From Arcicella sp040387735 (lineage in GTDB: Bacteria; Bacteroidota; Bacteroidia; Cytophagales; Spirosomataceae): a stretch of DNA of 64,000 bases. The translations under genes and the position numbers were made by a program. Where the stretch lies: the NCBI GenBank assembly GCA_040387735.1, contig JAZKDE010000027.1, forward strand, positions 34,797 through 98,796, written 5' to 3'. This document shows, one piece after another, positions 9,193 through 17,985 of the stretch (its first letter is position 1; each line of letters opens with the position of its first letter). The notes beneath the pieces are model-generated. The model worked only from the letters and a program-made list of their open reading frames with translations. It had not been told where the DNA came from and did no database searches.

Positions 9193-10740
9193 ATGAAAAG
9201 TGAAAATCTTAAAGTACGAATAGCCGTAATCTTTTTGGGCTTGTTTTCTTTAAATCTATTTGTGGGAAATATTTTAGCGAATAATCCTCCCATTAATTTA
9301 GTCCGACAACCGTATTTGCAATCGGTAACTCAACATAGTATAATCATCCGTTGGCGAACCGATATTCCGACGGATACTAAAGTTAGTTACGGACAAACAA
9401 TTGCTTACGGAAATACAATTTCTAATGCTAATTTAGCAACTGAGCATGAAGTTTTGATTTCTACATTACAGCATTCTACCAAATATTTCTATAAAATTGG
9501 AACTACTACCCAGGATTTGCAGGGAGATGCTAATAATTATTTTTCGACTTCAAAACCCGCTAATGCTCCTCAAAATAGCTTTAGTGTATGGGTTACGGGG
9601 GATTTTGGCGTAGGAAATGCCAATCAAATTAGTGTTAAGGATTCCTACAAAAACTACGTAGGAACTACTCCTGCTGATTTTTGGATTTGGCTTGGTGATA
9701 ATGCTTACGGTTCGGGTTCTGATTTGGAATATACCACTAATACTTTTAATCAATACCCTGAGATTCTTAAAAATACCCCTTTTTATCCTTCTATTGGAAA
9801 TCATGATTATGGAAATGTAAACTATTTATCCCCCGAAGCTTTAAGTTCTAATTTCCCGTATTTCAATCAATTTTCGCTTCCTTCTAACGCCGAAGCTGGC
9901 GGTGTTCCGTCTGGCACCGAAAAATACTATTCATATAATTACGGTGATGTTCATTTTATTGTTTTAGATAGTTTTGGGTCATACAATGTCAGTACGAGTC
10001 CAATGTATTTGTGGCTAAAAAGTGACCTCGAAGCAAATTTGCAAAAGTGGACAATTTGTTATTTTCATCACCCCCCTTATACGAAAGGAACGCACAATAG
10101 CGATTTAGAAATTGAATCATTTAGTATGAGGCAAAACATCATTCCTTTACTTGAATCCAAGAATGTAGATTTAGTTTTATCGGGGCATAGTCATGTATAT
10201 GAACGTACTTTTTTAATCAATGGACATTATGATGTGGCCAATACTTTCACGAATGCCATGAAAAAGGATGCTTCGGGTGGAAATATGAGTCCATATTATT
10301 CAAAAAATACCAGTGTGAGTAGTACGGTTTATGCCGTTTGTGGCAATTCTGGGCAGGGTGGAGTAGTTGCTACGGCTTCATCTTGGCCTCATCAAGCCAT
10401 GTTTTCTTATGATAAAACACTTTTTGGTTCGATGATTTTGAATATTCAGAAAGATACGCTTTCGGCCAAATTTCTTACTTCTACAGGAGTTATTTCTGAT
10501 AGTTTCAAAATTGTGAAAAACAATAACTGCTCATGCCTAAATATGGCCGAAACACAAGCCTCAGGTTTATGGAATCAAACATCATCTTGGCTTTGCGGAG
10601 TTGTGCCAACGGCTCTCACCAATGTATTCATTCAACCACAACACGTCATTACGGTTCCTTATCATTCAACGGCAGAAGCTAAAAAAATATTCATGAATGG
10701 GCAATTAATCAATCAAGGACTGGTAAAGTTAGGATTTTGA
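9193..10740 (+). CDS. Secreted purple-acid-phosphatase-like metallophosphoesterase
   Basis: A 515-residue protein with a signal peptide. An N-terminal Fn3-like purple-acid-phosphatase domain (about residues 35-118) precedes a calcineurin-type metallophosphoesterase domain. Metal-binding motifs appear in order: GDFG, GDNAYG, GNHDYG, FHHPPY and GHSHVYER. The last ~65 residues form a separate beta-rich module with the pattern LWNQTSSW-x-CGxVP. The same module recurs inside the Rhs protein at 44021-50812. No T9SS sorting tail is visible, so it is probably periplasmic or released. It would hydrolyse phosphomonoesters; the substrate is unknown. Confidence 0.87.
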   Translation: MKSENLKVRIAVIFLGLFSLNLFVGNILANNPPINLVRQPYLQSVTQHSIIIRWRTDIPTDTKVSYGQTIAYGNTISNANLATEHEVLISTLQHSTKYFYKIGTTTQDLQGDANNYFSTSKPANAPQNSFSVWVTGDFGVGNANQISVKDSYKNYVGTTPADFWIWLGDNAYGSGSDLEYTTNTFNQYPEILKNTPFYPSIGNHDYGNVNYLSPEALSSNFPYFNQFSLPSNAEAGGVPSGTEKYYSYNYGDVHFIVLDSFGSYNVSTSPMYLWLKSDLEANLQKWTICYFHHPPYTKGTHNSDLEIESFSMRQNIIPLLESKNVDLVLSGHSHVYERTFLINGHYDVANTFTNAMKKDASGGNMSPYYSKNTSVSSTVYAVCGNSGQGGVVATASSWPHQAMFSYDKTLFGSMILNIQKDTLSAKFLTSTGVISDSFKIVKNNNCSCLNMAETQASGLWNQTSSWLCGVVPTALTNVFIQPQHVITVPYHSTAEAKKIFMNGQLINQGLVKLGF

Positions 10741-11192
10741 GTAAAATACTTTTTTTAGGTTTATGACCTTATTTTAAAACTTGATTTTTAGAAAAAGATA
10801 TACTTTTAGCATTATTGACTATTTAATGAAACCTGTTTTTAGTATTTTTTACTTTTCTATAATTTATTGACATCAAAATTTAACCGAACACTTGGAATAA
10901 TGCAATAAAAAAACTTTATATTTCAATAAAATATTTTTTTAACCAAAGTCAGTTTGAAAAATAGGTAGTTTTAGATTAAAAATTGTAAAACTGCTTATAT
11001 CTGCCTTCAAATTCAGAATTCAAAATAAAAAAGTTACTGTTATTCTGAATAATACCATCAAATTTCAACTTTTTATGTTTTTACCCTAAAAGGGTAAGTG
11101 CTTGATTCTTAATAACTTTTGTGCAATTTTTGCGTATCTATTATGTGAAAACAGAAAGATTCTGAAACAAAATCACAAGAGCATCTAAGAAA
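10741..11192. other. Intergenic region, 452 bp
   Basis: I see no coding frame. It is very AT-rich. The only structure noted is a 7-bp inverted repeat TTACCCT/AGGGTAA at 11081-11097, about 95 nt before the DUF3592 start, which could be an operator or part of its leader. Confidence 0.4.
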
Positions 11193-11660
11193 ATGGTTAA
11201 TATACTCAATTCAATATTTTTAATCTCGGGTAAGCATGGCGTTTACACGGGAGTTCCGCCAAGTGTAATGGCTGGTTTTGTTGTCGTATCGACAATCTTA
11301 TTAGTATTAGGCGTTTTTCTTTTCCAGAAGCGTCGTGCTTGGTATCAACATTCACAGCTTACGCAGGGCGAAATTGTGGAAGTTAGTAAACGTTACGACC
11401 GTAGCGATAGACGTGGACAACACCCTATATTTTTTCCAGTAGTTTCATTCATCGTGAATGGAAGACAATTTAAAATTGAAGCCGATAAAGGAATGTCAAT
11501 GTTGAGTCAAATTGGACAAACAATGCAGGTTCGTTATAATCCTGAAAATCCTTATGAATCAGCATTGGGAGAAAGTAGCATTCCGGGAATTAAGCCATCA
11601 GTATTCTTTGCCTTAGGTGTAGGTCTATTGGCAGCGAGTTTAATATTGATGCTCAAATAA
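11193..11660 (+). CDS. DUF3592 domain membrane protein
   Basis: A 155-residue protein with two transmembrane helices (about residues 25-45 and 135-153). They flank a soluble domain containing QGEIVEVSKRYD and HPIFFPVVSF, with a YNPENPYES segment. This is the DUF3592 arrangement, a widespread bacterial family of unknown function. The gene is followed by a strong terminator shared with the convergent DeoR gene. Nothing in the context points to a pathway. Confidence 0.8.
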   Translation: MVNILNSIFLISGKHGVYTGVPPSVMAGFVVVSTILLVLGVFLFQKRRAWYQHSQLTQGEIVEVSKRYDRSDRRGQHPIFFPVVSFIVNGRQFKIEADKGMSMLSQIGQTMQVRYNPENPYESALGESSIPGIKPSVFFALGVGLLAASLILMLK

Positions 11661-11684
11661 AAGAATATCCAAAAACAATCATAT

Positions 11685-11717
11685 AAAAAAAGCGTAAATT
11701 ATTTTACGCTTTTTTTT
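11685..11717. terminator. Bidirectional intrinsic terminator
   Basis: A perfect 14-bp stem AAAAAAAGCGTAAA/TTTACGCTTTTTTT with a 4-nt loop. It lies between the convergent DUF3592 and DeoR-family genes and serves both. Confidence 0.85.
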
Positions 11718-11735
11718 GTGCAATAATTTGCAATG

Positions 11736-12485
11736 TTATAGGATTTCTACTCCTCTATTGCGAAATCCTTTTAAAAGTTCATCCGACGGATTTAGGCTGG
11801 TAACAAGATAGTCCAAATCCGAAAAATTACACACTTTATAGTTCTCTTCACGATTAATTTTTTCCTCCAAAACACAAGTAACAGTCTTCCTTGAAATATG
11901 CATCATTTTCTGTTTCAGAATAGATTCTTCGTAATGTCTTATTGCCAAACCAGACTCAATACTGATGCTGTTTGTTCCCATAAAATATAAGTCAGCTTGA
12001 ATGTGTTCTAAGTCTTGAATTGTCTTACTACCAATGGTAATTTGGTATCTTTTATAGAAAGAACCACCCAATAAAATAACCTCTACTTTTGGGTGTTCTG
12101 CAAGCACAGTTGCCAGATGGGGATTGTTAGTTACTACGGTAATTTCCAGATTCTTAGGAAGTTGTTCTGCAATGTAAAAATTTGTAGTACCACCATCCAT
12201 TAAAATGATTTTATTATTTTCAATCAGCTTTAATGCTTTTTTGGCAATGGTTACAAACTCCGTATTTACGATGCCCAAACCTTTGCTGGGTTTCATCAAA
12301 AGATAAGAATGAGCGATGGCTCCCCCGTGAACTTTCTTTAAAAGCCCTCTGTCTTCTAACTCAATTACATCTCTGCGTACACTGTCGTAGGATACATTTA
12401 AAATTTGTCCTAAATCAACTAAGGTTACTTTTTTATCCGTTCCTAATTTTTCTAAAATTAGTTGTTGGCGTTCTTCTTTTAACAT
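11736..12485 (-). CDS. DeoR/GlpR-family transcriptional regulator
   Basis: A 249-residue DeoR-type repressor. The N-terminal winged helix-turn-helix (about residues 5-57, with VSYDSVRRDVIELEDRGL) binds DNA. The C-terminal DeoRC sensor domain carries the ligand-loop motifs LMDGGTTNF and LLGGSFYKR. Family members usually sense sugar phosphates. No sugar operon is adjacent, so targets may be remote; fumC is the nearest divergent gene. A 42-bp perfect palindrome lies 42 bp upstream of its start and is a strong candidate operator, which suggests autoregulation and perhaps control in the fumC direction. Confidence 0.92.
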   Translation of the reverse strand: MLKEERQQLILEKLGTDKKVTLVDLGQILNVSYDSVRRDVIELEDRGLLKKVHGGAIAHSYLLMKPSKGLGIVNTEFVTIAKKALKLIENNKIILMDGGTTNFYIAEQLPKNLEITVVTNNPHLATVLAEHPKVEVILLGGSFYKRYQITIGSKTIQDLEHIQADLYFMGTNSISIESGLAIRHYEESILKQKMMHISRKTVTCVLEEKINREENYKVCNFSDLDYLVTSLNPSDELLKGFRNRGVEIL

Positions 12486-12526
12486 TTTCAGATAATTAAT
12501 TGAGAGTACAATTTTTTATAAAAATA

Positions 12527-12568
12527 TTTACAAATTATTTTGCAAATATTTGCAAAATAATTTGTAAA
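12527..12568. promoter_or_regulatory. 42-bp perfect palindrome, candidate DeoR operator
   Basis: Bases 12527-12568 form an uninterrupted perfect palindrome centred at 12547/12548. Its core is TTTGCAAATATTTGCAAA, and each arm ends in ACAAAT-type sequence. A further related half-site, TTTGCATAAATTTG, follows at about 12580. There is no adjacent T run. Position directly upstream of the DeoR gene suggests a repressor-binding site rather than a terminator. Confidence 0.65.
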
Positions 12569-12826
12569 ATACAAAAAAGTTTGCATAAATTTGTATCGTA
12601 ATCATTAACCATTTTTATAGTTAGTTAATTTATAAAGAATACGAGTACATTTTATTAGTTGAACGAGCGTTTAAATAATAAAAATTGTGTTTTGAAAGGT
12701 TGAAATCGAAAGGGTACGACGTTTAAGTTTGTACTCTTTTTTTTATTTATATAGGTATTAGCAATCTATAATGCCCTGCACAAGATTATTTTACTACAAA
12801 GATAATCTCCTATTCCGTTTCGTATT

Positions 12827-12834
12827 TACCTTTG
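12827..12834 (+). promoter_or_regulatory. Candidate -7 element for fumC
   Basis: TACCTTTG matches the Bacteroidota -7 consensus TAnnTTTG and lies 37 nt before the fumC start. No good TTG at -33 is present, so this is tentative. The rest of 12569-12871 shows no gene. Confidence 0.35.
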
Positions 12835-12871
12835 CGTCTGCAATTTAATTCATAATTTTTCAAATAGTATA

Positions 12872-14269
12872 ATGGAATATAGAATAGAAAAAGACACAAT
12901 GGGTAAGGTGCAAGTACCTGCCAATGTTTATTGGGGTGCTCAAACCCAACGTTCAATCATGAATTTCCCAATCGCCCAGGACATTAACAAAATGCCAAAG
13001 GAGATTATTCGTGCATTTGCTTACCTTAAAAAAGCCGCCGCTATCACTAATTTTGAAGCAGGAGTGTTACCAGAAGATAAAAAAAATCTTATTGGATTGG
13101 TTTGTGATGAAATTTTAGCAGGAAAATTAGACGACCAATTCCCATTGGTAGTTTGGCAAACAGGTTCGGGTACGCAGTCTAATATGAACTGTAACGAAGT
13201 TGTTGCGTACAGAGCTCATGTATTGAACGGTGGAAATTTGATGGACGATGTAAAATACGTTCATCCAAATGATGACGTTAATAAATCTCAGTCTTCAAAT
13301 GATACTTTTCCAACGGCAATGCACATTGCAGCGTACAAAATTTTGTTGGAAGTAACCATTCCTGGAATTACGAAGTTGAGAAATACATTGGATGCAAAAG
13401 CAAAGGAATTCAAAAATGTCGTAAAAATTGGTCGTACTCACTTTATGGATGCAACCCCTTTGACACTTGGACAGGAATTTTCTGGGTATGTTTCTCAGCT
13501 TGACCACGGTTTGCGAGCTATCAATCACACATTGGCTCACCTTTCAGAATTAGCATTGGGTGGAACTGCGGTTGGAACCGGAATTAATACGCCAAAAGGT
13601 TATTCAGAAAATGTAGCGGCTCATATTGCTACTTTGACAGGTTTGCCTTTTATCACTGCCGAAAATAAATTTGAAGCATTAGCGGCTCACGATGCTATTG
13701 TAGAAGCTCACGGAGCGTTGAAAACCGTTGCGGTAAGCATGATGAAAATCGGAAATGATATTCGTATGTTATCGTCGGGTCCACGTTCTGGGATTGGTGA
13801 AATTCATATTCCTGATAATGAGCCAGGTTCGTCTATTATGCCAGGAAAAGTAAACCCTACGCAATGCGAGGCAATGACGATGGTTGCGGCTCAGGTAATG
13901 GGTAATGATGTAACAATTGGTATTGGTGGTTCAATGGGACATTTTGAATTGAATGTTTTCAAACCAGTAATGATTTTTAACTTCTTGCATTCTGCTCGCC
14001 TGATTGGTGATGTTTGTGTTTCATTCAACGATAAATGTGCTGAAGGAATTCAACCACTATACGCAAATATTCAAAAGCACGTAAACAACTCATTGATGTT
14101 GGTAACAGCTTTAAATACGAAAATTGGCTATTATAAATCAGCCGAAATTGCTCAAACTGCTCACAAAAATGGCTCTACGTTGAAAGAAACAGCGATTGCC
14201 TTGGGATACTTAACGGCAGAAGAATTTGATGCTTGGGTGAAACCAGAAGAAATGGTTGGCGAAATTTAG
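12872..14269 (+). CDS. fumC: Class II fumarate hydratase FumC
   Basis: FumC is the iron-independent fumarase that interconverts fumarate and malate in the TCA cycle as a homotetramer. The 465-residue length is typical. The aspartase/fumarase signature GSSIMPGKVNP lies at about residues 318-328. The substrate-binding segments SGTQSNMN (GSGTQSN) and the TxxxH-type GRTHFMDATP region are intact. The N-terminal YRIEKDTMGKVQVP is the usual FumC opening. It is monocistronic, with a strong terminator 29 nt downstream. Confidence 0.97.
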   Translation: MEYRIEKDTMGKVQVPANVYWGAQTQRSIMNFPIAQDINKMPKEIIRAFAYLKKAAAITNFEAGVLPEDKKNLIGLVCDEILAGKLDDQFPLVVWQTGSGTQSNMNCNEVVAYRAHVLNGGNLMDDVKYVHPNDDVNKSQSSNDTFPTAMHIAAYKILLEVTIPGITKLRNTLDAKAKEFKNVVKIGRTHFMDATPLTLGQEFSGYVSQLDHGLRAINHTLAHLSELALGGTAVGTGINTPKGYSENVAAHIATLTGLPFITAENKFEALAAHDAIVEAHGALKTVAVSMMKIGNDIRMLSSGPRSGIGEIHIPDNEPGSSIMPGKVNPTQCEAMTMVAAQVMGNDVTIGIGGSMGHFELNVFKPVMIFNFLHSARLIGDVCVSFNDKCAEGIQPLYANIQKHVNNSLMLVTALNTKIGYYKSAEIAQTAHKNGSTLKETAIALGYLTAEEFDAWVKPEEMVGEI

Positions 14270-14297
14270 GATCACCAAACTTCGATAAGTAAGTATT

Positions 14298-14335
14298 AAA
14301 AAGGGTCAAGGAAATGAATTCCTTGACCCTTTTTA
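14298..14335. terminator. Bidirectional intrinsic terminator
   Basis: A perfect 16-bp stem AAAAAGGGTCAAGGAA/TTCCTTGACCCTTTTT with a 5-nt loop. It lies between fumC and the convergent DUF4105 gene, whose stop is 2 nt away. Confidence 0.88.
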
Positions 14336-14336
14336 T

Positions 14337-15620
14337 TTAGCTGTCTATACCTTGTTCATGTTCATAATGAATAACTTCCAGTTTTCGACCTTTGATAATC
14401 TTACGAAATTTCGCTTGTGTCATGCGATGTTCACGTTCAAATCCTGCGTGATAAAAAGCTCTTATAAATAATGCTAAAACTAATGGAACAGTATCAAATG
14501 AATATTGAATGATGTAAAAAAGTCCCATCGCAATCATTAATCCAACCAGAATAAAATAGTATCCATACCAATAATCAACAACTCCTTTTTTCTCTGAAAG
14601 TAAGAAAATAATGGGTAAATGAAGTGGTAAAGCCCAAAGTAGATTTTTATTATAAGCGGTCACATCGTGGTCAGTTCCAAACCACAAATACAGTAATACC
14701 CAACCCAAAATACCCATTAATCCAAATAGAACTTTGTCATATAAGTACCCTTTTCTGCGTTTTTTCCAGTCTGTAAAGGTAGCATATATCGTAAATAATA
14801 AAACCAAAAGAAACCAAAAACGTGGTGTTAGGAAAAAAGATGGTTCATCGTCAACGGGAGTTGTTGGGTATAAATTCTGCGTGCTTTTTACGAAATAATA
14901 AACGTGATGGTTTGACATTCTTTTGGCTGCCGCCATACTTTTTTGTAAATTTTCTGGTAAATAGCAAGCCTCAAATTGTAGTATTCTTTTATCAGCGGGA
15001 GCTCCTAAAGCGGCATTCATCCCCACTGCTGCCCAATAATGGTGTTTGCGTTGTAAACACTTATTCATCCACTGACGATACGTGCTGTCATTCATCGCTG
15101 GTAAATTGTGTAAATGTACACTATCTGTACAAGCCAACATCAGAGCATCACGAATGCGAGTAGAGCAATTGTCGTAGAAAAATTTATACATATAATTTCT
15201 CGTTTGAGGATTATTGTAGGTCTTTTCTAAGTTATCATAAATCAATTGTTTTTGACCAATGCCCAAACTCATAACTTGCTCGGTCATATTTCGATTATGC
15301 TTTTGATAATATTCTTGATAAGCATACAACGGAGCGTAAGACATTTGATAGGGCAATTGTCCACGAACAAATTTCCAGTAAAAATTCTCTGTATTGTAAT
15401 CATAACCCCCAAAATTATAGGCTTTGTCTATGCCATTTGAAGGGTCATAAATCCACAGAAGTGTGTGTCCAAAAGAATCGTTTAGTTCATCACCGGGGGC
15501 TACCGTTATGAGACTAACTTTGGTGCTTTCGGAAAGTTTTTGAGCGTATAAAGTAGTTTGAAAGAGAAGCAGTAATATGCTTAAAGTAATAAATTTTGGT
15601 ATAAAGTTTAGGTATTTCAT
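14337..15620 (-). CDS. DUF4105 domain membrane protein
   Basis: A 427-residue protein with a signal peptide and an N-terminal extracytoplasmic DUF4105 domain. Its hallmark residues are visible: SLITVAPGDELNDSFGH, a DNCSTR motif with the conserved Cys, and AYNFGGYDYN. Four to five transmembrane helices follow from about residue 265, then a basic cytoplasmic tail (RKIIKGRKLEV). DUF4105 has a papain-like or NlpC-type look and no established function. It lies 47 nt after rsmI in the same direction, so it may share that transcript. Confidence 0.8.
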   Translation of the reverse strand: MKYLNFIPKFITLSILLLLFQTTLYAQKLSESTKVSLITVAPGDELNDSFGHTLLWIYDPSNGIDKAYNFGGYDYNTENFYWKFVRGQLPYQMSYAPLYAYQEYYQKHNRNMTEQVMSLGIGQKQLIYDNLEKTYNNPQTRNYMYKFFYDNCSTRIRDALMLACTDSVHLHNLPAMNDSTYRQWMNKCLQRKHHYWAAVGMNAALGAPADKRILQFEACYLPENLQKSMAAAKRMSNHHVYYFVKSTQNLYPTTPVDDEPSFFLTPRFWFLLVLLFTIYATFTDWKKRRKGYLYDKVLFGLMGILGWVLLYLWFGTDHDVTAYNKNLLWALPLHLPIIFLLSEKKGVVDYWYGYYFILVGLMIAMGLFYIIQYSFDTVPLVLALFIRAFYHAGFEREHRMTQAKFRKIIKGRKLEVIHYEHEQGIDS

Positions 15621-15667
15621 GAATTAGATATGGCTTTGTGTTATTTACACCACTAAAATAACAATTT

Positions 15668-16342
15668 TTAGTCTTTTCCAGCCACAATAATGACAATTTC
15701 TCCTTTTATTGTGTTCGGATTTAATTGATAATGCGTTAAGATTTCTAATAAAGTTCCTCTTCTATTTTCTTCAAATATTTTTGTTAATTCACGAGAAACA
15801 CACGCTTGTCGGTCTGTGCCAAGGTATTCTCCTAATTGTTCAAGTGTTTTTAGTAAACGGTGCGGCGATTCATAAAAAATGATAGTTCGCTCTTCTTCTA
15901 CTAAATTTTTCAAACGGGTTTGTCGTCCTTTTTTATGCGGAAGAAATCCTTCAAAAGTAAAGCGGTCAGCGGGTAAACCCGAATTCACCAAAGCAGGTAC
16001 AAAAGCCGTTGCTCCTGGCAAACACTCCACTTCTACTCCTTGCTTGAGGCATTCTCTTACCAATAAAAAACCAGGGTCAGAAATGGCAGGAGTTCCTGCA
16101 TCAGAAACTAATGCCAAAACTTTTCCTTCTTTCAATAATTTGATAATTCCCTGCGTTCCGTGATGCTCGTTGTGGGCATGATGGGCGTATAAAGGCTTAT
16201 TGATGCCTAAATGTTTGAGTAAAACACCAGAATTCCGAGTGTCTTCGGCCAAAATAGCATCAACTGATTGCAGGACTTTAATGGCCCTCAGCGTAATATC
16301 ATCAAGATTGCCAATGGGCGTGGGTACTAAATAAAGTTTCAT
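15668..16342 (-). CDS. rsmI: 16S rRNA 2'-O-ribose C1402 methyltransferase RsmI
   Basis: RsmI methylates the ribose of C1402 in the decoding centre of 16S rRNA, using SAM. The opening LYLVPTPIGNLDDITLRA, the AEDTRN segment, SDAGTPAISDPG and the FYESPHR motif are all diagnostic. At 224 residues it is the short form, as is common in Bacteroidota, without the C-terminal extension. Its ATG overlaps the stop of the upstream pterin dehydratase gene by 4 nt, which indicates translational coupling. Confidence 0.95.
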   Translation of the reverse strand: MKLYLVPTPIGNLDDITLRAIKVLQSVDAILAEDTRNSGVLLKHLGINKPLYAHHAHNEHHGTQGIIKLLKEGKVLALVSDAGTPAISDPGFLLVRECLKQGVEVECLPGATAFVPALVNSGLPADRFTFEGFLPHKKGRQTRLKNLVEEERTIIFYESPHRLLKTLEQLGEYLGTDRQACVSRELTKIFEENRRGTLLEILTHYQLNPNTIKGEIVIIVAGKD

Positions 16343-16572
16343 TTTAATAATTTATCAATCGCAGCGGCAAGTTTTACGTCTTTTTCCGTTACGATATTTC
16401 CTGCATCGTGCGTATTGAGTTCGATATTTACGGTATTATAAACATTTGACCACCATGGATGATGATCATGCTTTTCGGCTAAAATGGCAACTCTGGTCAT
16501 AAAACCAAAGGCTTCCGAAAAGTCATTGAACTCAAAAGTTCTCTTCAGTTTATTGTCTTCTTCTTTCCACAT
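16339..16572 (-). CDS. 4a-hydroxytetrahydrobiopterin dehydratase (PCD/DCoH)
   Basis: A 77-residue pterin-4a-carbinolamine dehydratase, which recycles the oxidised pterin cofactor of aromatic amino acid hydroxylases. The active-site pattern EKHDHHPWWSNVYN with paired histidines is intact, followed by NIELNTHDAG. It is shorter than the usual ~95-110 residues but begins properly with the family's FxFxxFxEAFxFMxxVA helix. It overlaps rsmI by 4 nt. No aromatic hydroxylase gene is in the window. Confidence 0.92.
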   Translation of the reverse strand: MWKEEDNKLKRTFEFNDFSEAFGFMTRVAILAEKHDHHPWWSNVYNTVNIELNTHDAGNIVTEKDVKLAAAIDKLLK

Positions 16573-16740
16573 GATACTTTAGATTAATTTGTTAAATGAA
16601 TTTTTAAGCGAAATGGCTTAAAATATTTTAAAATTATATTACAAACAATTAAAATTTATCTGGTTAGTGGTAACAATTATTGAAGTGGTTTGATTTGAAT
16701 TTTCTAAAATTACGCCGTTTTGAGTCATTTTACAACAAAT

Positions 16741-16785
16741 AAAAATCCGCAGGAAATCTTTTGTGCTTTAGAATTCCTGCGGATG
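16741..16785 (-). terminator. Intrinsic terminator after the glycoside hydrolase
   Basis: An 11-bp perfect stem ATCCGCAGGAA/TTCCTGCGGAT with an 18-nt loop and a T run on the minus strand, about 20 nt beyond the 16804 stop. Confidence 0.75.
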
Positions 16786-16803
16786 GATATATTTATTGAG
16801 ATT

Positions 16804-17847
16804 TTACTTTTTCTGAGTTGCCATTTTTATCGCATCAACTTCTGCTTGTTTGTAGATTGAACCGTCGGTCCTGAAAATATCATGAAACCATAACTTAGGC
16901 TCTTCACCGTTAGGTAATGGTTCGTCCCAAGCGTAAATTGTATTGGTTTTTCCTTTCACAAGTCCCCAATTAATTGCTCCAACTTTATATTTTGCAAAAA
17001 CGGGTAAACACGTTTCAAATGTACTTTTGTGTTTACGAGCCATGTATTCTGTACAAATGACTGGACGTTTGTACGTTTCTTGAAAACCTTTAATTGCTTT
17101 TTCAAGATTTTCGGGAGTGCTATAATTATGGAACGTAATTACGTCTGAATTGTTCAGCATAAATTCATTACTCATCGGGTGGTCGTGCCACCAACCCGCT
17201 GTAATCGGCTGTGAAGGTTTCGCCGCTCTTGCCCATTCAAACGATTTTTTCAATAAAGGCATGACGGCATCCATATAACCCGAATTTGATGGTTCATTGA
17301 AAATATCCCAAATTATTACTCGGTTGTCATTGGCGAATGCTCCGATAATTCCTTTAGTATAATCTTCCAATTTTCCCCAAGTTCTCGAGTCAAATAGCAT
17401 TTTTGTTCCTGGACATCTCGCCCATCCCGAATTATGGATTCCGATTTTAGGCTCCATTTGTTTGCCTGCTTTTGGGTCGTCATTCCAACATGAATCATAC
17501 AAAACAAACATAATTTTAATGTGATGTTTATCCGCAATCGTAAGAAATTCGTTAATTCTTTTTAGAAAACCGGCTTTGTCTGTTTCGTACGGAATATTAT
17601 GTAAAAAAACTCTCATAATATTCATGCCCAAACCTTCCGCCCAACCCAATTCACGGTCAATTGTAACGGGATCAAAAGTCTCGGCTTGCCACATTTCAAG
17701 TTCATTAATGGCAGTACTTGGAATGAAATTCGCTCCGACCAAAAGTGGTTGTTTAGCATACCAATTATTTGCTTTTTCAGTCGTCCAACGTTGGGCATTT
17801 GCTTGTAAAGCACTGATTAATAAGCATAATACAATAATTTTTTTCAT
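16804..17847 (-). CDS. Secreted GH5-like (cellulase-clan A) glycoside hydrolase
   Basis: A 347-residue enzyme with a signal peptide (cleavage after ANA-Q) and one TIM-barrel catalytic domain. The acid/base glutamate is in WDIFNEPSN, and a likely nucleophile is in VICTEYMAR. A GWWHDHP loop and WGLVKGKTNT near the end are typical of clan A barrels often labelled 1,4-beta-xylanase or cellulase-like. The substrate cannot be fixed from sequence. Its position just downstream of galK-galT suggests a beta-glycan that yields galactose, but that is inference. Confidence 0.8.
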   Translation of the reverse strand: MKKIIVLCLLISALQANAQRWTTEKANNWYAKQPLLVGANFIPSTAINELEMWQAETFDPVTIDRELGWAEGLGMNIMRVFLHNIPYETDKAGFLKRINEFLTIADKHHIKIMFVLYDSCWNDDPKAGKQMEPKIGIHNSGWARCPGTKMLFDSRTWGKLEDYTKGIIGAFANDNRVIIWDIFNEPSNSGYMDAVMPLLKKSFEWARAAKPSQPITAGWWHDHPMSNEFMLNNSDVITFHNYSTPENLEKAIKGFQETYKRPVICTEYMARKHKSTFETCLPVFAKYKVGAINWGLVKGKTNTIYAWDEPLPNGEEPKLWFHDIFRTDGSIYKQAEVDAIKMATQKK

Positions 17848-17985
17848 TAGTTGAGTATTTGAAATTGTTGAAAAGATGTATGGAAGTTATTCTTTTGAAG
17901 GATAATGTCCATATATTTCTGAATAGAGAATCTTTGCATCAAAAATTATTTTGTTCAAAGATTAATATAAAATTTATCTAAACTG

